Of a DNA stretch of 64,000 nucleotides, positions 59,732-64,000 are shown in pieces (positions within the stretch are counted from its first letter, which is position 1; every line of letters begins with the position of its first letter). A program made the position numbers and the translations under genes. The stretch covers positions 1 through 64,000 of the forward strand of contig JAUCGF010000077.1 of assembly GCA_030378005.1 (NCBI GenBank), read 5' to 3'. The stretch is from Desulfococcaceae bacterium HSG9 (lineage in GTDB: Bacteria; Desulfobacterota; Desulfobacteria; Desulfobacterales; JAUCGF01). The notes under the pieces were generated by a model. That model was not told where the DNA came from. It was given only the letters and a program-made list of their open reading frames with translations, and did no database searches.

Positions 59732-62275
59732 ATGAGTATATTCAGAAACTTATTCCAAAAAAAACACAACGATAAATCGTTGCAATCGGCATTGCTTCAG
59801 ATGCAAGGTAAATTTAAAAACTTTATGAGTATCCTTGAAAGCAATAACAAGGTTTTGAAACTGATAAGCGATCTGGAAGAAAAATCTCAGGGAGATTACC
59901 TGTTTGATATCAACTACCTGAAAAAAAGCGTTAATGAAATAAAACTTGATTCAACTGACATCATTGACAACCTTGTAATGCTTGGCGGCAATCAATACCT
60001 GCCTCTTAAAGAAATCAATAACGGAATTTTCAATCTACTGGATGACATTCTTTCGAGAAAAACCAGGATAATCCGTGATGATTACTGCAAGTCATTCAAT
60101 CTGATCGGGAACAGCGACATACCGGGTTTTGGCGGCAAAAATGCACGAATGGGTGAATTGACTTCCAAGTTGAATTTGCCAGTGCCTGAAGGCTTTGCTA
60201 TTTCGGCCTGGGCATATAAAAGTTTTATTGACAAGCATGACCTGAGTACAAAAATATCTGATAAAATAAAACAAGTGGATATTAAGAATTTCGGCGACCT
60301 TAAAAAAGTAAGCCAAGAGGTTGAGGAATTGATTTTGAACAGCCCTTTGCCAGAGGATTTGTCAGATAATATAATGCAATTTTACAATGAACTGACTTCA
60401 GGCAGGCAAGACTATTTTGTATCCATCAGGTCAAGCGCTCTTGGAGAAGATACCGAGTTGAGTTTTGCAGGCCAGTACGCTTCTTTTCTTGGAGTCAGTG
60501 AAAACGAATTGCTTGATAGTTATAAAAAAGTGCTGGCAAGCAAGTTCAGCCCCAATGCAATTTATTATTACCTCAGCCATAATCTGGATGAATCAGAGCT
60601 GGCTATGAGCGTAGGATGCGTCAAGATGATAAACGCCCGGATAAGCGGGGTGATTTATACTCATGACCCGGTAAAACCGGATGATAACTGTATGGTTGTC
60701 AATTCAATTTACGGGCTGGGCCAATACCTTGTTGATGGTACGGTAACGCCCGATATTGTCCGGATTTCCCGGAAGGACAATTCAATTATCAGTACAGATA
60801 TTAATCCTAAAACTTCCCGGCTGGTGATGAAACAGGACGGTGTGTTAAACCACGAGAATATCCCGAAAGCAGAGCAGGATTTAATATCAATTACTGAAAA
60901 TGAACTGGCAATACTCATTGATTTTGCCGTTAAAATCGAAAAACACTATGGTGAACCACAGGATATTGAATGGGTCATTGACAAGCACGGGCAACCTTTT
61001 ATACTCCAGACTAGGCCGCTCAGGCTAATCAAAGCATCTCCAAGAAAACAGATGCCTGATATATCCGGCTTTCAATTGCTTGCCTCCGGCGGAACAACGG
61101 TTTGTCCTGGCGGCGGGTATGGGAAAGTAAAACATATTAAATCATCCGCAGACCTTGATAAAGTATCTCAAGGTGATGTGGTAATAGCGCGCAATCCTTT
61201 CCCCGGGTTGGTGACAGTACTTGGCAAAATCAATGCTCTAATTGCTGTCATAGGAAGCGTGGCGTCTCATCTGGCCACTATCGCAAGAGAATACAGAATA
61301 CCCGCAGTAGTGGGAATGAAAGAAGCCGGCGCAATAGAAGAAGGCACGACAATCACTGTTGATGCCGGCACCTGCCGGGTTTATCGTGGCAATCTTGATG
61401 AACTTGTAGAAGCAATCCAACCTGAGTTTGACTTCTTCGATGGCGACCCGTTATTCAATGTCCTGAAGAAACTGCTTAGAAATCTTTCACCGCTGAATTT
61501 AATCCATCCGCTGAATGATGACTTTATAATCGCAAACTGTAAGACAATCCATGACATCACACGCTTTGCTCACCAGAAATCAATGGATGAGATGTTCAAA
61601 GGCGCTGATATGATTAAGAAGGATGACTGGGTTGGTATCAGGCTTAAAAGCAGTATCCCTATCCATGTTGAGATAATATACATTGATAAAGAACTGTCTG
61701 CTATGCCAAAAAAACGTGTCATCAAGCCCGAACAGATCGACTGCCTGCCAATGAAAGCATTCTGGGATGGTGTCATTCAGGAGGGTTGGCCCAAACCACC
61801 GCCGATTAAGACAAAGGGATTTGTTTCTGTGGTCGCTAATGCGAAAGCAAAACAGCCGAAAGGCGAGTTCGGAAAAAAATTTGGGAAAAAAAGTTTTGCA
61901 GTATTAAGTAAGGAGTTTATGATACTCAGCTTGAAAATGGGTTATCATTTTATAACTTATGAAGCAATGTGTTCTGATGTAATCAGTAAGAATTATATTA
62001 AAATGCAGTTCAAAGAAGGCGGAGCATCGGTTGACCGCCGAATCAGGCGTATCAAACTGATTACGAAAGTGTTAGAGTACTTCGGCTTCGATAATTCCAC
62101 AAAAGGCGATTTTCTGGATACGTCTGTCTCGTATGAATCCAAGGAATCAATTCTTGAAAAACTGAGAATATTAGGCCGGCTGACAATGCTGACAAAACAA
62201 CTTGATATGGCAATGTCCAATGATTCAATCGCTGATTTTTATACGCAAGACATTCTGAGAAAACTGAAACAATAG
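59732..62275 (+). CDS. PEP-synthase-like protein without PEP barrel
   Basis: The 847-residue protein. About 1-120 is a helical N-terminal extension. About 125-430 is a PEP-synthase ATP-grasp domain (GFGGKNARMGELTSKLNLPVPEGF, SIRSSALGEDTELSFAGQYAS, PQDIEWVIDKHGQPFILQTRPLRL). About 470-565 is the phospho-His swivel (GSVASHLATIAREYRIPAVVGM) with catalytic His513. The C-terminal about 280 residues are not the PEP/pyruvate TIM barrel and match nothing I recognise. It probably transfers a phosphate from ATP via His513 to an unknown acceptor. Position among kinases and regulators hints at a signalling or carbon-storage role. Confidence 0.8.
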   Translation: MSIFRNLFQKKHNDKSLQSALLQMQGKFKNFMSILESNNKVLKLISDLEEKSQGDYLFDINYLKKSVNEIKLDSTDIIDNLVMLGGNQYLPLKEINNGIFNLLDDILSRKTRIIRDDYCKSFNLIGNSDIPGFGGKNARMGELTSKLNLPVPEGFAISAWAYKSFIDKHDLSTKISDKIKQVDIKNFGDLKKVSQEVEELILNSPLPEDLSDNIMQFYNELTSGRQDYFVSIRSSALGEDTELSFAGQYASFLGVSENELLDSYKKVLASKFSPNAIYYYLSHNLDESELAMSVGCVKMINARISGVIYTHDPVKPDDNCMVVNSIYGLGQYLVDGTVTPDIVRISRKDNSIISTDINPKTSRLVMKQDGVLNHENIPKAEQDLISITENELAILIDFAVKIEKHYGEPQDIEWVIDKHGQPFILQTRPLRLIKASPRKQMPDISGFQLLASGGTTVCPGGGYGKVKHIKSSADLDKVSQGDVVIARNPFPGLVTVLGKINALIAVIGSVASHLATIAREYRIPAVVGMKEAGAIEEGTTITVDAGTCRVYRGNLDELVEAIQPEFDFFDGDPLFNVLKKLLRNLSPLNLIHPLNDDFIIANCKTIHDITRFAHQKSMDEMFKGADMIKKDDWVGIRLKSSIPIHVEIIYIDKELSAMPKKRVIKPEQIDCLPMKAFWDGVIQEGWPKPPPIKTKGFVSVVANAKAKQPKGEFGKKFGKKSFAVLSKEFMILSLKMGYHFITYEAMCSDVISKNYIKMQFKEGGASVDRRIRRIKLITKVLEYFGFDNSTKGDFLDTSVSYESKESILEKLRILGRLTMLTKQLDMAMSNDSIADFYTQDILRKLKQ

Positions 62276-62306
62276 TGATTTATTTGTGATTTGAGGTTTG
62301 TCATTT

Positions 62307-64000
62307 ATGGACTCAAAATCAAAGCAAAACACCAAGACAGTTGATGTCCTGATGAACACGCGCTATCTTTCAATAACTCTTGCCGCCCTTTTGTTCATTC
62401 TATTTGGAACGGCATTCTATCTGGTGTATATTGACCTTGAAAAAATCAAGCAACACCTTCATAATGATTTCAACGAACAGCAATTGATTATCGCCCGCCA
62501 GGCTGCATCATACGTGGATATCCACTTGAACGCGCTTAACCGGCAATTGCTTGATATAAAATGGTTATTTGATAAAAATGAAAAAGATATCGGTATATCA
62601 GCTCTCAAAAAATTCCTGAAGAACAACAGCGTGACAGGCATATTGGATGCAGGTTTATTGTCACCTGAAGGCGAAACACAGGCATATTTCAAAGTTACTG
62701 CCGCTATCCCTGCATTCAACGTGGAAAAAGCGCTGACAGAATATAACCGCGATGAATCATCCGGAGTTATTCTCGGAGACCTGGAGATACATAATACAGA
62801 TAAGGCAAAAACATTTATTATATCCAACCTGATAGTTCCGGTAAAAACCGATTCTATCAGGACAGACATTCTTTTCGCAAGGCTTGACCTTTCCAGAATG
62901 TTTGAAGTGAATCTTGGCCGCCTTTCTTCCGGTAAAACAGGCTACGCATGGGTAATCGATAAAAAGGGGCGCGCTCTTTATCATCCCGAAAAAGATTTCA
63001 TCGGTAAAGATATGTTCCAAGCCCGTTATGCAAAAAAGCCTATTGTAAACTTTACCAAAAGAAACAAACGAATGAAGGAAAATATAATCAAAGGCCGGGA
63101 AGGCAAATCCGGATATGAAAGCTGGTGGCACTGGGGAATGAAGGACAGAGTGGCCAAGTTAATGGCTTTCACCCCGATAAAAAGTAAATTTCTATCTTTC
63201 GACAAGATTTGGTCTGTTGCGGTTGTTGCGCCCACCAGCGAAGTCTCAGATGCTGTAAACACTGCCTATCATAGGCATCTGGGGGCGCAGGCCGCGATCA
63301 TAATCGGGATGTTTCTCTTCGTAATCATTATGATTCTGCATAAAAGGAGAATATCATTTATATTAAAGGAACAGGCGGCAGAACAAACCCGGCCGGTGGC
63401 ACAAGCAGCGGAACATCAAGAATATATTCCCGCTATACTGAAAAATACTAATACTTTGGATGCAAGACAACGACTTCTTATAGTTGACGATGAGCCTGAT
63501 ATGGTGCGTTCGTTGGAAAGAATTATTGCCCGCAAAACGGCTTATGATGTGATTACGACTACAAATGCGCTTGAAGTGCCTGAATTGTTGGAAAAACACC
63601 AGTTTGATGTAATAATTTCGGATCAGAACATGCCTGGAATGGGTGGTATGGATATTCTGAAGTATATCAATAAAAAGAACCGTTTCGAGCAGGTGATAAT
63701 GTGCACGGCTTTCAGTTCTCTGGATTCGGAAATAGAGGCGCTATCACACGGAGTATTCAATTATATAATAAAACCTTTCAATAAGGAACAAATTCTATAT
63801 ACTTTAAAAAGGGCAATGCTATTTCAGAAAATAGCTCGTGAAGCAGGATACCTTTCTGATATTTTTAAATTAGAACCTTATAACGAAGCGGAACATGCTT
63901 TTCTCAAAGAATATATCAAAAGACTCGGTGCCGAATATAATTATAATGAGGAAGAAATGAAAAAAAAGTCCGGCATTTCTGAAGAAATAATTCATAATGA
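62307..64000 (+). CDS. Cache-REC regulator with helical C-terminus (partial)
   Basis: The open frame starts with ATG 62307 and runs off the window end after 564 codons. TM1 is at about 24-45, a Cache-like periplasmic sensor at about 50-325 (RLSSGKTGYAWVIDKKGRALYHPEKDFIGKDM) and TM2 at about 328-348. REC is at about 388-505 (LLIVDDEPDM, phospho-acceptor in IISDQNMPG, IIKPFN). A region beginning HAFLKEYIKRLGAEYNYN then looks like a Fis/HTH-type helical unit. A membrane sensor joined directly to REC without a kinase domain is uncommon. Start codon chosen as the first ATG after the previous stop (30 bases). Confidence 0.8.
   Translation, partial: MDSKSKQNTKTVDVLMNTRYLSITLAALLFILFGTAFYLVYIDLEKIKQHLHNDFNEQQLIIARQAASYVDIHLNALNRQLLDIKWLFDKNEKDIGISALKKFLKNNSVTGILDAGLLSPEGETQAYFKVTAAIPAFNVEKALTEYNRDESSGVILGDLEIHNTDKAKTFIISNLIVPVKTDSIRTDILFARLDLSRMFEVNLGRLSSGKTGYAWVIDKKGRALYHPEKDFIGKDMFQARYAKKPIVNFTKRNKRMKENIIKGREGKSGYESWWHWGMKDRVAKLMAFTPIKSKFLSFDKIWSVAVVAPTSEVSDAVNTAYHRHLGAQAAIIIGMFLFVIIMILHKRRISFILKEQAAEQTRPVAQAAEHQEYIPAILKNTNTLDARQRLLIVDDEPDMVRSLERIIARKTAYDVITTTNALEVPELLEKHQFDVIISDQNMPGMGGMDILKYINKKNRFEQVIMCTAFSSLDSEIEALSHGVFNYIIKPFNKEQILYTLKRAMLFQKIAREAGYLSDIFKLEPYNEAEHAFLKEYIKRLGAEYNYNEEEMKKKSGISEEIIHN

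Overview
The window looks like chromosomal DNA of a Desulfobacterota (deltaproteobacterial) sulfate-reducer relative, probably Desulfobacterales. This is an inference from moderate GC, very many Cache/PAS histidine kinases and single-domain response regulators, Rpn-type nuclease genes, GxxExxY proteins, a Tll0287-like/GGDEF protein with a CxxCH motif, and dense families of short palindromic repeats between genes. No rRNA operon, prophage, CRISPR array or intact insertion sequence was seen.

Layout. 1-2.6 kb is a decayed accessory patch: a rhodanese gene missing its start, a small gene split by a -1 shift at an A_AAA_AAC heptamer, a VapB/VapC-type toxin-antitoxin pair, and fragments of RND efflux genes. 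Two short GTTRRRY/attC-like motifs bracket the split gene and the TA pair. A tRNA-Thr(CGT) follows. 3.2-5.5 kb holds a membrane-anchored protein with two tandem lectin-like domains and an outer-membrane beta-barrel protein. 5.6-11.5 kb is a BMP-type (purine nucleoside-like) ABC importer operon interrupted by an Rpn nuclease gene. 11.5-16.6 kb holds a diguanylate cyclase, a HtrA protease, a PfkB kinase and an enoyl-CoA hydratase. 17.1-19.2 kb is a BtuCD-like importer on the minus strand behind a cobalamin riboswitch and a terminator. 19.2-26.3 kb is a GlpSTPQ-type glycerol ABC transporter with a DUF2160 protein but no binding-protein gene, facing a GlpA-type dehydrogenase. 26.5-35.8 kb contains hisS, a complete potABCD-like polyamine importer, a saccharopine dehydrogenase-family protein and an FGGY sugar kinase.

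36-64 kb is dominated by signal transduction and anion transport: two REC-containing histidine kinases, a sulfatase-fold hydrolase with Thr in place of the formylglycine residue, an isolated PEP-synthase-type ATP-grasp protein, a SulP transporter with a large loop insertion, and a regulator joining a degenerate cytidylate-kinase-like domain to REC. These are followed by a Cache kinase, a Spo0B-like kinase remnant with an intact phospho-His but no ATP site, two response regulators, a CBS protein, a DASS transporter, a ClC-CBS protein, three tandem paralogous response regulators, an Rpn protein and another Cache kinase. A PEP-synthase-like protein without a pyruvate-binding barrel comes next, and a Cache-REC protein runs off the end. 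From 43.4 kb onward everything is on the plus strand. The joint organisation suggests a phosphorelay tied to anion (sulfate/chloride/dicarboxylate) transport and PEP-type phosphotransfer. That functional link is inferred from position only.

A family of eight ~33-bp near-perfect palindromes (core aaatcggg...cccgattt), a second family with 15-bp terminal inverted repeats (atcagtagatggaaa) and several single large inverted repeats occupy the gaps between genes. They are absent from recognised coding regions, apart from one truncated kinase remnant.
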